Below are positions 42,867 through 51,468 of a DNA stretch of 64,000 nucleotides, one piece after another (the stretch's first letter is position 1; each line of letters opens with the position of its first letter). Below the pieces are notes generated by a model. It searched no databases, had not been told where the DNA came from, and saw nothing but the letters and a program-made list of their open reading frames with translations. Source of the DNA: Pelotomaculum sp. PtaU1.Bin035 (GTDB lineage Bacteria > Bacillota > Desulfotomaculia > Desulfotomaculales > Pelotomaculaceae); contig MVRN01000127.1 of NCBI GenBank assembly GCA_002067965.1, forward strand, positions 25,191 through 89,190, in the 5' to 3' direction. The position numbers were made by a program, and so were the translations under genes.

Positions 42867-43651
42867 GCACAATTAATTTATGTGGCCAAAGTGATGCCGG
42901 CCGTATGCGATTGGAAAATCAGGATTGTTTTTTGGTAAATGGCATCATTGAAAGAAGTCATGCCGAAGCCAAAATTCAAGATTCAGGGATATTCCTGGAG
43001 CAATATGGATTGTTGTGCGCGGTGGCGGACGGAATGGGAGGGCATTGTGGAGGAGCTGTCGCCAGCCATTTGCTTCTTCGGCATCTGGCTGCAAACGCTT
43101 TGAAAATAGGTAATCATCATGAACCTGAACGAGCCGGTGAATGCATCCGCCAATTAATAAGCAGGGCGCACGAAATTATACTTAAGCAGTCTGAATTGGA
43201 TCCATCTTTAACTGACATGGGTACGACAGTGGCAGGGGTTTACATCAAGAAAGGATATTCTTTTGTTTTTCATGCGGGAGACAGCCGGGTTTACCGTTTC
43301 CGTAACGGTTATCTTAACCTGCTCACAAGTGACCACACTGCTGAAAACCTGCTCTGGAAGACGACAGGGCAGCTGCCGTCGGGCAAAAAGAGCGGGGTGA
43401 TCACGAACAGCATCGGTGGCGGGCAGAATGTCAAATGTTATTTGGAAATCAATAATATTATATTTGCAAAAGGAGATATTTTGTTGATTTGTAGTGACGG
43501 GCTGACGGACATGGTGGATATTAAGTCAATTGAGGAAATATTAAATCAGGTTTGTGAAATAGAGCAAAAATCGCGGCAACTTATCCTGACAGCAAATCAA
43601 GCCGGCGGTGTGGATAATATCACAGTAATTTTAATTGAATACAGGGGGTAA
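42863..43651 (+). CDS. PP2C-type Ser/Thr protein phosphatase
   Basis: 262-residue PPM-family phosphatase with all core motifs: RLENQDCF near residue 16, VADGMGGH near 52, TDMGTTVAGV, HAGDSRVYRF, CSDGLTDM and GGVDNITVIL. The Asp residues bind two metal ions, so catalysis should be intact. No membrane segment. Translation is coupled to the FHA gene (ATGA) and the kinase gene follows after six bases, forming a phosphorylation switch. It should reverse phosphorylation by the adjacent kinase. Confidence 0.93.
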   Translation: MSTINLCGQSDAGRMRLENQDCFLVNGIIERSHAEAKIQDSGIFLEQYGLLCAVADGMGGHCGGAVASHLLLRHLAANALKIGNHHEPERAGECIRQLISRAHEIILKQSELDPSLTDMGTTVAGVYIKKGYSFVFHAGDSRVYRFRNGYLNLLTSDHTAENLLWKTTGQLPSGKKSGVITNSIGGGQNVKCYLEINNIIFAKGDILLICSDGLTDMVDIKSIEEILNQVCEIEQKSRQLILTANQAGGVDNITVILIEYRG

Positions 43652-43657
43652 AAATGG

Positions 43658-44824
43658 TTGAAAACTAAGTGCCTGTCAAACATGGAAACCATGAGAATGG
43701 AAGAAGAGCTTACCAAACGTGAACCTTCCCCTGCCGAAAGTGATTTTGATCCTGTTTTCAATAAAACAGGATCTGAAATAGCGGGGCGTTACGAAAACCC
43801 GGTCCTTCTCCCAAGTCAGGGGGGGGAAGCAGACCTTTTTCTTGCCAAGGATAAGGTGACAAACAATAAAGTTGTGGTTAAAATTTACCGAAGCAGTTTC
43901 AAGCCAAAGGACGATATTTTGAAGAGGCTAAAAGGAGTAAAGCACACGGACATTATTTCATTACTGGACTACGGGGTTTGGGATGGCCGCTTTTATGAAG
44001 TAATGGAGTTTGCCGCGGGGGGAACATTGGCTGAACACCTTCCATTTACAGAAGAATTTATAACTGCTAAGATAATACCACAAGTCGTGAATGGCTTGAA
44101 ATACTTGCATAGCCTGAATATAATAAACCGGGATCTGAAACCTTCCAACCTTTTCTTTCGAGATGCCGGACATAATGATGTGGTTATCGGGGATTTTGGG
44201 ATATCCTCGTTAATCAGAGAAGGAATGACCAGCCATGATGTCACTATCAAGGCGCGCACCACTGAATTTGCCGCTCCGGAAGTGTTTAGCAATGTAATGG
44301 GCTTTGAGGTGGATTATTATGCGTTAGGTATCACCTTGATGTACCTGCTGACGGGAGAAAGCCCGTTTAAAGGTTTAAACGAGCAAATGATCATGCACAT
44401 TCACACATCGAGGAAAATTCACCCGCCGCGTGATTGTTCAGGCAGATTCAAAAACTTATTGGAGGGCTTGCTAACCAAAATAAGGGAAAATCGCTGGGGA
44501 TACGGCCAGGTACAAAGATGGCTTAATGGTGAGAACGTCACGGTGGTTTCCGACCAGCTAGGCATTCCGTTTTTTAAGTACAACTTGGGCGAGGGGAAGG
44601 AAGCAAGAGATTTCAAGGCTCTCGGCAGATTGCTTTTAGACAACCCCGTATTAGCTAAAAGGCATATCAGCCAGCGCCTGCTTTATGAAGTTATTAAACA
44701 ACATGACCAGGCTATGGCATCGAAAATACTCGACATTCAAGAAAAAGCCTGCTCAGAGGATGAGGCTTACTTGGGAATAGTTTATACTCTTAATCCTGGT
44801 TTGCCCTACCGGCTCTTCCGGTAA
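43658..44824 (+). CDS. Soluble Ser/Thr protein kinase
   Basis: 388-residue Hanks-type kinase without membrane helix. VVVKIYR supplies the ATP-binding Lys75; catalytic loop INRDLKPSN (D159) has Asn in place of the usual His of HRD; GDFGISS gives D179; the APE region reads AAPEVF. Catalysis should still be possible. A C-terminal helical tail of about 90 residues (ALGRLLLDNPVLAKRHIS) is not part of the kinase fold. TTG at 43658 is supported by GGGGG eight bases upstream. Probable substrates are the Thr-rich operon partners read by the FHA protein. Confidence 0.92.
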   Translation: MKTKCLSNMETMRMEEELTKREPSPAESDFDPVFNKTGSEIAGRYENPVLLPSQGGEADLFLAKDKVTNNKVVVKIYRSSFKPKDDILKRLKGVKHTDIISLLDYGVWDGRFYEVMEFAAGGTLAEHLPFTEEFITAKIIPQVVNGLKYLHSLNIINRDLKPSNLFFRDAGHNDVVIGDFGISSLIREGMTSHDVTIKARTTEFAAPEVFSNVMGFEVDYYALGITLMYLLTGESPFKGLNEQMIMHIHTSRKIHPPRDCSGRFKNLLEGLLTKIRENRWGYGQVQRWLNGENVTVVSDQLGIPFFKYNLGEGKEARDFKALGRLLLDNPVLAKRHISQRLLYEVIKQHDQAMASKILDIQEKACSEDEAYLGIVYTLNPGLPYRLFR

Positions 44825-44852
44825 TTTAAGACAAGGAGAGAGGTGAAGTCAA

Positions 44853-46430
44853 ATGGGGACTGGTGACAAACTTAACAACAACGCTTATGAGGCCGGTAAT
44901 CCCGCTCAACTGGCGAAATTGATTGATCAAAACAAGGAAACCTGGGAGGCGGGGCGGGAGCAGTTATACAACGGCAGCATACTAGCCTGGCTGCAAGCCG
45001 CCGGGTATCAGAAGATAGTTGATTTATGGTCAGGGGTTGCGGGTAAGTTTAAGAATAACAAGGATGCCGGGCTGGAAGCTTTTTTGCAACTAATGGCGCC
45101 TGACCTGCAAGAGCCTAAATTGGAGGTATCTCCCCAAAAAATAAATATCTTTGGGATTCAACCAGGCCAAAATAGAGATATTGAATTAAAAATTACCAAT
45201 GCGGGAAGGGGTCACATAACCGGTAATGTTGAATTGTCGCCCGCAATCCCCGGGGTCAGCGTTTCCCCTGATATAATCAATATAAACGAGAAGTATAACA
45301 AAACCATTTCAATTCACTTAACAATAAGTGTGGCAAACGAATTAATTGGATCGACTAAAATCAGGATAAGCACGAATGCCGGCGAAATAGAAGTGCCGGT
45401 TTCTTACCGGTGCACGTTTCCTATTGTTATGTTATATCCCTGGCTAGGTGCAGTCGGTGGATTTCTTGCTTATTGTTATTTAAATTCAAGTCATTTGGCA
45501 GGTTTTTACAAAATACAAAACAGTTACAATGGAATACCTGTTTCCTTTGTGATCGGCTTGGTAATGGCGATAACTATACCGGCGGCGTTAATCGTCAGCC
45601 GCCGCAAAAAAATGTACAGATTGGTGATCCCTAACCTAATCGGCGCCTTAATTGCGGTATTATTGCTGGCAAATGGACTGTTGCCGCGTATTGGCCAGGG
45701 TTTCCTGTTTTATGCAATTATGGCGGTTGCGATTTGGTTTATCCTGGGAAGCACATCTTTGAACGGCATGCCTTATACTGCCGTAATTGGCTCTTATGGG
45801 ACTAACCGGGTTCTAATGTACATTATGCGTCACATAAACATCCCCCAGCCTAGTGAGAAAGTTTTACTCTTCAACGAGTACTGGGTTCCGGCAGCAATTT
45901 TTGCTTTTACCGGCTATGGTTTGGGTCAATGGTTGCTTGACCGGGTGAATTTTACTTATGTTCGGAAGTACGCCCGGAGGTCACATTATGCCGGGGTTAT
46001 ACTAATGGCGGCATTTATAGCTGCAGCTGCGTTTTACTCTTTAAACCAACCGGTTTCTTTCTTGCCAAGTTCAATAACTATTGACAAACAGGTTACGGTG
46101 TATACGGGTCCTTCAACAGATTCAGAGCGAATAATAATTTTACCTGCGGGAGCGAATTTAAAAATACTTAACAGGCAAAGCCAATGGTATAATGTCGAGT
46201 TCAGTAATAGTGGATTTATCCACAAGTCGCAAGTGAGAATAGAAAACTCCAAAGCTACCATTATTTCAGACGTAGGCTCTAATCTGCGCTCCGCCCCTTC
46301 TTTACAGCAAAATAATATTTTAGCGGTTGTCCCTAAAGGGAAGACAGTCAGTATAATTGAGACTCAGGGTGACTGGTATAAAGTTAATTATTCTGATAAA
46401 GGTTATGCCGCGCAAGCGCAAGTTAAATAG
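44853..46430 (+). CDS. Ig-like, multi-TM, double SH3 membrane protein
   Basis: 525 residues. The first 80 residues (LYNGSILAWLQAAGYQKIV, AFLQLMAPD) form a helical module; about 90-190 is a beta-sandwich (PGQNRDIELKITNAGRG) resembling Ig-like or NPCBM-associated domains; about six to eight membrane helices fill 195-410; the C-terminus holds two bacterial SH3 domains (TVYTGPSTDSERI and NLRSAPSLQQNN). The Ig-like part precedes the helices and is probably cytoplasmic, while the SH3 pair should be outside, bound to peptidoglycan or a ligand. Good AGGAGAGAGG before ATG. It is the only membrane protein in the operon and may anchor or trigger it. Confidence 0.8.
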   Translation: MGTGDKLNNNAYEAGNPAQLAKLIDQNKETWEAGREQLYNGSILAWLQAAGYQKIVDLWSGVAGKFKNNKDAGLEAFLQLMAPDLQEPKLEVSPQKINIFGIQPGQNRDIELKITNAGRGHITGNVELSPAIPGVSVSPDIININEKYNKTISIHLTISVANELIGSTKIRISTNAGEIEVPVSYRCTFPIVMLYPWLGAVGGFLAYCYLNSSHLAGFYKIQNSYNGIPVSFVIGLVMAITIPAALIVSRRKKMYRLVIPNLIGALIAVLLLANGLLPRIGQGFLFYAIMAVAIWFILGSTSLNGMPYTAVIGSYGTNRVLMYIMRHINIPQPSEKVLLFNEYWVPAAIFAFTGYGLGQWLLDRVNFTYVRKYARRSHYAGVILMAAFIAAAAFYSLNQPVSFLPSSITIDKQVTVYTGPSTDSERIIILPAGANLKILNRQSQWYNVEFSNSGFIHKSQVRIENSKATIISDVGSNLRSAPSLQQNNILAVVPKGKTVSIIETQGDWYKVNYSDKGYAAQAQVK

Positions 46431-46463
46431 TACAGATACTATAAAAAACGCATGCTATTTTTC

Positions 46464-47147
46464 TTATTTAATTTCGTTGTCAAACTTAATTAGGAGGATA
46501 TACTCACCTAAAGGTATATTGGAAAAAACAGCGTGCCAGCAACCTTCCCATTCCCTATCAGGAGCAATTTCCGCCATCAGCGGTTCTTGCCCCTCGGCCT
46601 GGAGGACTACCTCCAGATCATCACTATTACTAAATCCTTCGAGCCGTACCGTTAAGCTGTTTGAAGACCCTTTGGCAAACAGTACCACGTTCCCCGACTC
46701 GCTTACTGATATAACACTGTTATGTAACTGACCAGGACTTCCTTTCCCACGAGTCCCGGCATATGAGGAGAATTTCAGCTCTGGCGAGCAGCCGATTATA
46801 TCTTCAACGCTTTCGGCTAAGAAGCTTACAACCTCACCGGGCGCCTTGCAAATAACTCTAACCGCTGCTAAAATTCTTTTCCGGGTCTGCTCTACCATTC
46901 CCTTATCCCCAATAGATAAGGTTTCTTTGCCGTTCATCCATTTTACTGCCACACCGTGTGCGTCGGCAGTCCATTGTTCCCACAGCAAATCAAAAAGACG
47001 AACTGACCTCGCTAGTTCTGAGCATTTATCACAGTCGTAGAGGTGATCACTAACATTATAAATTTCGTCATAAGACATTTCTTCCCAGTTATTTACGTAC
47101 CTTTGTATATCATCAAATGAAAGACAAGACTTGTTCTGTTTTTCCAT
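46464..47147 (-). CDS. Putative zinc-finger anti-sigma factor
   Basis: 227-residue soluble protein. The N-terminus has an anti-sigma-type zinc motif H35-x3-C39-x2-C42 (HLYDCDKC) preceded by LSFDDIQRYVNNW. There is no membrane helix; the C-terminal part is beta-rich (GNVVLFAKGSSNSLTVRLEG, then LEVVLQAEGQEP). It lies 18 bases after the sigma-factor gene in the same orientation, as zinc anti-sigma genes usually do. It should hold the sigma factor until a cytoplasmic signal arrives. It converges with the kinase operon only 33 bases away. Confidence 0.75.
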   Translation of the reverse strand: MEKQNKSCLSFDDIQRYVNNWEEMSYDEIYNVSDHLYDCDKCSELARSVRLFDLLWEQWTADAHGVAVKWMNGKETLSIGDKGMVEQTRKRILAAVRVICKAPGEVVSFLAESVEDIIGCSPELKFSSYAGTRGKGSPGQLHNSVISVSESGNVVLFAKGSSNSLTVRLEGFSNSDDLEVVLQAEGQEPLMAEIAPDREWEGCWHAVFSNIPLGEYILLIKFDNEIK

Positions 47148-47165
47148 TTAAGTGACTTCACCATC

Positions 47166-48173
47166 CTAGCTCTTAGTTTGACTGTACGCATCCCTAAATC
47201 TTTTGGAAGTAAAGCTTAAACTTGATACCAGTGACAAGTTATCTGCGAAGGAAAAAAAGAAATTTTTCAATTCCTGGTGACTAAAAAAATATTTCCTAAC
47301 TCTCTCCTGCACCTTATGGCACCAATTGGTCACTATTCCCGCCAAGTAGCCGTTATCGGTCTCATCCCTGCAATAATGGCGCATAATGGTGTTCCCCACG
47401 GTCTCATCAAGATATCCCTTATGTTTAATTGTATTCCATGTATAAATGTCAGTCTTTTCATCTAGAATATCTTTTAGTAACTTCCTCATTTCACCATGCA
47501 TTGGCCTGAATACGTATGCAATCTGCTCTTCGGTTAAGAATGAGTATTTCATGTATTTATTCTCTAGCTCTAAGGTGAGTTTTGTCAAATATATATTGAA
47601 TATATCTGAAACGACCTTCTCGGGGTAACCGCTGGCTCTTTTATATTTATTTTGGGCGCATGGAAATATGACCTTGCTATACATGAAGGCGAGAATCTGA
47701 TTAGGATATCCACCGATTTTAAAAGTCAATTCCAATAAATGCATGAAAAATTTATTTATCTGTTCGCCGATCTCCTTTTTTGACAGGCTGGCTTCCGGAT
47801 CCGTGCCCATCGATTTATTTCCTAATTCCGCTTTTTCATCTTCTTCTAAGTACGCTTTATAATCATCAAAGTAAATCTCTCTCTCCCTGCCAAGCAGGTA
47901 TAAGTCTTTTGCCTCTCTCTCGGCTATTTTTAGCGCGAAAGTAAGAGGGGTTGAAACCTCAGGGTCATAAAGGTTAATTTCTGCCCGAATTTTTAGCCAT
48001 GTCGTTTTTAATAAATCATCATAATCAAGGGTATTTTTTACCCGGGTCTTAATCTTTGAAGCCACTGGTATGCGAAGTTCTTTCTGAAGTTCAATAAAGG
48101 CTTCTTCACTGCCGTCTTGGGCATCTTTGATAAGCTTTTTCTGCCACTCTATCCTCTCATCTCTACGAATCAA
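47166..48173 (-). CDS. Sigma-70 family (ECF-like) RNA polymerase sigma factor, extended form
   Basis: 335 residues, longer than a typical ECF sigma (about 180). Sigma region 2 is recognisable near residues 20-95: AFIELQKELRIPVASKIKTR, DYDDLLKTTWLKI and TPLTFALKIAEREAKDL. A long acidic linker follows (EEDEKAELGNKS). A conventional region 4 HTH is not obvious in the last 180 residues, which are aromatic and Lys-rich and contain several Cys and His. It may therefore be a diverged sigma factor with a regulatory extension. It points away from agrB, with about 120 bases between them. Confidence 0.7.
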   Translation of the reverse strand: MIRRDERIEWQKKLIKDAQDGSEEAFIELQKELRIPVASKIKTRVKNTLDYDDLLKTTWLKIRAEINLYDPEVSTPLTFALKIAEREAKDLYLLGREREIYFDDYKAYLEEDEKAELGNKSMGTDPEASLSKKEIGEQINKFFMHLLELTFKIGGYPNQILAFMYSKVIFPCAQNKYKRASGYPEKVVSDIFNIYLTKLTLELENKYMKYSFLTEEQIAYVFRPMHGEMRKLLKDILDEKTDIYTWNTIKHKGYLDETVGNTIMRHYCRDETDNGYLAGIVTNWCHKVQERVRKYFFSHQELKNFFFSFADNLSLVSSLSFTSKRFRDAYSQTKS

Positions 48174-48295
48174 TTATATCACCCTTCTGACAATAAAATT
48201 ATCGCTGTTTTTTTCTTTATACCCCGTAAGTTTATTAACGGTAAAAGACATATAGATTCAAAGGAGAAATTCTGTGAAAGGACGGTGGAATAAAA

Positions 48296-48934
48296 ATGAG
48301 CCTTACTTCTATTAAAAAACTTTCACGGTATCTGATTGTTAACTCGGGCTTACCCTTAGAACAGGAACCCGTTTTCGTTTATGCTTTTGAGGTGCTGGCA
48401 AGCAATATTACTAATATAGTGCTGTCAATCCTATTAGGCTGGCTTTTTGGTGTGCTTCCAGGTACTGTTTCATGCCTTATAACAATATTTCTTTTCAGGC
48501 ACACTGCCGGTGGCGCTCATTGCAGCTCGCCCTGGCGATGTACGGTAATAACTGTATCAGTGTTCCCCCTTTTAGCCTTACTGGCATCTTATTTCTCCGT
48601 AAAACAACAATACGCTGATATTCTTACGGCGCTGTCATTAATAATTGGACTTATCGCCATTATGCGATTGGCGCCGGTTGAAAACAAGGCCGCACCCATT
48701 CTATCGGAACTAAGAAGAAAAAGATTAAAGGTTGCGTCATTGTTAGTCCTTTTTCTGATAGCAGCAATTGTATCGATTGCCAGATGGAGCCTTTACGTAA
48801 ATGCAAAAGAAATTCAATTGTGTGTAGCTTTTAGTATTCTTTGGGTTTGCCTCATGCTAACAAGCTTTGGACACCGCCTATTATTTTTTGTGGATGGTGT
48901 AGTAATTCCAAAGAGAAGGGAGGTGAAAACATGA
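48296..48934 (+). CDS. agrB: AgrB-like accessory gene regulator protein
   Basis: 212-residue membrane endopeptidase that cuts and cyclises the AgrD propeptide. The catalytic motif is intact: RHTAGGAHCSSPWRC with His75 and Cys82, the same spacing as His77/Cys84 in Staphylococcus aureus AgrB. About five or six membrane helices. Length is slightly above the usual 190. The stop overlaps the agrD ATG (ATGA), so peptide and processing enzyme are co-translated. The order agrB-agrD with kinase and regulator convergent is typical of clostridial agr loci. Confidence 0.92.
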   Translation: MSLTSIKKLSRYLIVNSGLPLEQEPVFVYAFEVLASNITNIVLSILLGWLFGVLPGTVSCLITIFLFRHTAGGAHCSSPWRCTVITVSVFPLLALLASYFSVKQQYADILTALSLIIGLIAIMRLAPVENKAAPILSELRRKRLKVASLLVLFLIAAIVSIARWSLYVNAKEIQLCVAFSILWVCLMLTSFGHRLLFFVDGVVIPKRREVKT

Positions 48935-49050
48935 AAAAACTAATTCCATTTTGCGCCAGTTTGCTTTTGTTAATTGCCAATGTCGCCTCGGCTTCAGCCT
49001 GTACGTTTGGCCAGTACCAGCCTGAAGTACCTCAATCCCTCAGAAGGTAA
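48931..49050 (+). CDS. agrD: AgrD-like cyclic lactone autoinducer propeptide
   Basis: 39-residue propeptide. A hydrophobic N-terminal helix (KKLIPFCASLLLLIANVASA) is followed by SACTFGQ and a C-terminal tail YQPEVPQSLRR whose PEVP motif matches the conserved recognition tail of AgrD (EVEVPKEL in S. aureus). Alignment with that tail places a five-residue thiolactone ring on C24-T-F-G-Q28, or six residues if Tyr29 is included. AGGGAGG precedes the ATG and there is a four-base overlap with agrB. A strong terminator follows. The mature signal should be secreted and sensed by the adjacent histidine kinase/membrane protein pair. Confidence 0.88.
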   Translation: MKKLIPFCASLLLLIANVASASACTFGQYQPEVPQSLRR

Positions 49051-49123
49051 AAAGAGGCAGGGGTGTGAGTGGCTTCGGACCCCTGCGCAGCCAGTAAAAA
49101 GATTTTACACAGGATAGCCTTCT

Positions 49124-49172
49124 AAAAGATTGTCCATTATCCCGCTAACAGGATAAGGGACAATCTTTTTTT
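49124..49172 (+). terminator. Strong bidirectional-type terminator after agrD
   Basis: A long stem of about 17 bp, AAAGATTGTCC-ATTATCC with GGATAA-GGGACAATCTTT, ends in seven T residues. It closes the agrBD transcript before the convergent histidine kinase gene. Confidence 0.85.
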
Positions 49173-49226
49173 ATTTGAGTGAATCTCCTTGCCGGGTGAA
49201 CTGCACATGTTTCGCTTAATTTATTA

Positions 49227-50084
49227 TTATCTTAAACTACAAGGTATTATTAAAGAAAATGTTATAATGCCGGTATTAAAGTTTACTTCCAATCGGCCGT
49301 TATACTTTTCCGCAATTTTCCTTACTATATACAATCCCAGGCCGGAGCTGTTTTTAGTAGAAAACCCTTTCTCAAAAAGCAAATCCATCATTTCCGGCTT
49401 TACCTGGTCTGTGTAGTTTGAAATTGATACCAGCAGATAAGAGCCGCTTTGCTCAATATTTAGGGTAATTTTTCGTTTATCCGATGGATTGCGTTCTGTA
49501 GCGTCAAGGGCGTTATCAGTAAGGTTGCCAATAATTGATGATAACTCCATTGTATTTAAGGGTAAATGTTTAATATTTCCATTTATATATAATTCAATTT
49601 CGATATTTTTTGATTCCGCCTGTCCAATCTTGCTGTGCAATAGGGCTACTAATTCAATATTCTCTGATTTCAGCGCTTCATTATAAACCGATATGTCACT
49701 AAAAATGGTGCTCAAATATTCTTTTGCCTTCTTATACTGATCCAGTTCTATTAAACCGTAAACCATTTGCAGATGATTGTTAAAATCATGTCTTTGCTTG
49801 CTTATTTTATTCATCATTTCTTCGAACTGATAAATAGTCTGTTTAAGATGCTTTTCTCTTATTTCCGCCTTGAATGTTTGGGTAAATATTTTTAGACTTG
49901 TTAATATAACTATGGTCATCAATAACGTGGCTATATTTATAATTAAGATCATTTTCTTTAGGTAGTCGATATCTCTAGCATCGTTGTAGTAGTACTCGAA
50001 AGATATATTGAATAATAAAAGAAGCATTAACGGTAGCATAATGCATATAATTAATAAATAAAACTTGTTTTGTGAGCTATTCAC
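49227..50084 (-). CDS. AgrC-like GHKL sensor histidine kinase with short membrane part
   Basis: 285-residue kinase. Only two membrane helices (about residues 8-27 and 45-66) precede a coiled segment, the phosphoacceptor box KQRHDFNNHLQMV (SPOB_a type), the N-box IIGNLTDNALDA and the G-box SGLGLYIV of the GHKL ATPase. Classical AgrC has six membrane helices for peptide sensing; here most of that sensor seems to be in the separate upstream gene (50077-50568), which overlaps this gene by eight bases. It should phosphorylate the LytTR regulator in response to the AgrD peptide. Confidence 0.88.
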   Translation of the reverse strand: MNSSQNKFYLLIICIMLPLMLLLLFNISFEYYYNDARDIDYLKKMILIINIATLLMTIVILTSLKIFTQTFKAEIREKHLKQTIYQFEEMMNKISKQRHDFNNHLQMVYGLIELDQYKKAKEYLSTIFSDISVYNEALKSENIELVALLHSKIGQAESKNIEIELYINGNIKHLPLNTMELSSIIGNLTDNALDATERNPSDKRKITLNIEQSGSYLLVSISNYTDQVKPEMMDLLFEKGFSTKNSSGLGLYIVRKIAEKYNGRLEVNFNTGIITFSLIIPCSLR

Positions 50085-50568
50085 GTGATTCTCCGTGTAA
50101 TGATAATGTGATATTTAACCTGTTGCGAATAAGATTAATTACTATATAAAATATGGCAAGAGGTATAAACAACATTATTCTCATGTATGGTGGCCCGTTC
50201 AAAGCATTATTCATGATTGGGTGATTTATTAAAACAACAAAATTGAAATATATGTATTCTGAAAAAAGAATGATTATGAATGTTAAAACTCCTGTTAATG
50301 TAGATGTTATTATTCTTTGTTTAGCAACTAAAAGTATAGTTAAAACAAGCAAAATCAATAGAACCAGGGAATGCAAGGGGGCAATAAAAAACCCCCAATA
50401 TCTAATTAGCGGTGTGGAAATCCCACCGTGAATCACACATATTATTAATATTTGAGTAATCTTAATCTTGGAATCTATCAGCTTGCAGGTGAATATCATC
50501 ACCAGCAGCAATTCAGGTATATAAATTAAGATTATTTCGGCAAACTTCCAAAAAAACTCCTGGGGCAT
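50077..50568 (-). CDS. Five-TM membrane protein, probable detached AgrC sensor module
   Basis: 163 residues, almost entirely membrane helices (about five), ending in a short basic cytoplasmic tail (IRNRLNITLSLHGESRE). No enzymatic motif. It resembles the N-terminal transmembrane half of AgrC in size and helix number. Overlap of its 3' end with the kinase start by eight bases and its place between regulator and kinase suggest an obligatory partner: a two-gene sensor that was split, or a kinase that recruits a separate receptor. Functional role inferred only from context. Confidence 0.7.
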   Translation of the reverse strand: MPQEFFWKFAEIILIYIPELLLVMIFTCKLIDSKIKITQILIICVIHGGISTPLIRYWGFFIAPLHSLVLLILLVLTILLVAKQRIITSTLTGVLTFIIILFSEYIYFNFVVLINHPIMNNALNGPPYMRIMLFIPLAIFYIVINLIRNRLNITLSLHGESRE

Positions 50569-50580
50569 AAATTTTCATCC

Positions 50581-51345
50581 TCACTGAATCAGTTCACTCT
50601 TGAGCATGATGCAAAATTCTTCAAATTTTTCCCGGCGCATTGTTACTTTAAGAGAATAATTTTTGAAAGTTACTTCATAAGCACGGTCAGCGTAGGGCAA
50701 AATTTTTTCAACCTGGTCGGTGTTTATTATAAAACTTTTATGGCACCTGAAAAACTTTCCAGAGTTAAGTTTTTGCTCGATTGAGGAAAGCTTTTCTGTT
50801 GTCTCATAGCAATCATATATTGTGTGGACCAGGCACTTTTTTCCTGCTTTTTCGATGAAATAAATACTCTCTAAATCTACCACGATAATACCGTGACCTA
50901 TTTTAAAAGAGATCTTTTTGCAGTCGTCTGGAATAACTTCTTTGTCAATGGACGCAGGGGAGTGCCGCAGTTCTTTAAATCGCCTTACCTTGACCAGCGC
51001 CCGGCTGATTCTACTGCGATTCACCGGCTTTACTAAATAATCGGCAGCATCCAGGTTATATGCTTCGGCAGCATACTGAGTATGAGCGGTGACAAAAACG
51101 ACAAAAAGATTGGGGTGATTTTCTTGCAGTTGGTGGACAACTGAAAGGCCGTCCAATTCGGGCATGCAGACATCAACGAAAACAACATCCGGGCTTGTTT
51201 CCTTGACGATTTCTAAAAGTGTTTTACCAGAGGCGGCCTTTCCAATGACGGCAACTTCATCAAATGTATTTAAAATATCACTTATTAAATTGCAAATAGG
51301 CTCGTCGTCATCCGCGACTACTACCTTTAATGTATTATCCGGCAT
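50581..51345 (-). CDS. AgrA-like LytTR response regulator
   Basis: 254 residues. The receiver domain has acidic pocket ADDDE (12-14), phosphoacceptor D58 in FVDVCMPELDG, Thr in FVTAHT and Lys in YLVKPVN. A LytTR DNA-binding domain (about 145-250) has ISFKIGHGIIVVDLESIYFI and FFRCHKSFIIN. LytTR regulators bind pairs of short direct repeats. GAGGAG precedes the start on the minus strand. First gene of the minus-strand regulator-receptor-kinase operon, likely switching on agr-dependent genes. Confidence 0.92.
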   Translation of the reverse strand: MPDNTLKVVVADDDEPICNLISDILNTFDEVAVIGKAASGKTLLEIVKETSPDVVFVDVCMPELDGLSVVHQLQENHPNLFVVFVTAHTQYAAEAYNLDAADYLVKPVNRSRISRALVKVRRFKELRHSPASIDKEVIPDDCKKISFKIGHGIIVVDLESIYFIEKAGKKCLVHTIYDCYETTEKLSSIEQKLNSGKFFRCHKSFIINTDQVEKILPYADRAYEVTFKNYSLKVTMRREKFEEFCIMLKSELIQ

Positions 51346-51386
51346 AAAGATCTCCTCAAATTTAATAACCTAATTCTATGCTTATT

Positions 51387-51468
51387 TTAAAAATCCTTTT
51401 TTGTAACCATAAATCGTCATATTAATAACTAAAAGCGTAGTTTTGTGACCGGTGAGTTGGAAGACAGC
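51387..51468 (+). repeat. Conserved intergenic element, copy B
   Basis: Aligns with 24651-24730 along its whole length: TTTAAAAATCC, AAATCGTCATATTAATAAC and the core AAAAGCGTAGTTTTGTGACC then GGTGAGTTGG. It lies just outside the LytTR gene, whose start is 42 bases to the left on the other strand. The rest of the gap to 51640 is AT-rich and contains TACAGTTAGT near 51497, which resembles one half of an AgrA-type site. Confidence 0.6.
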
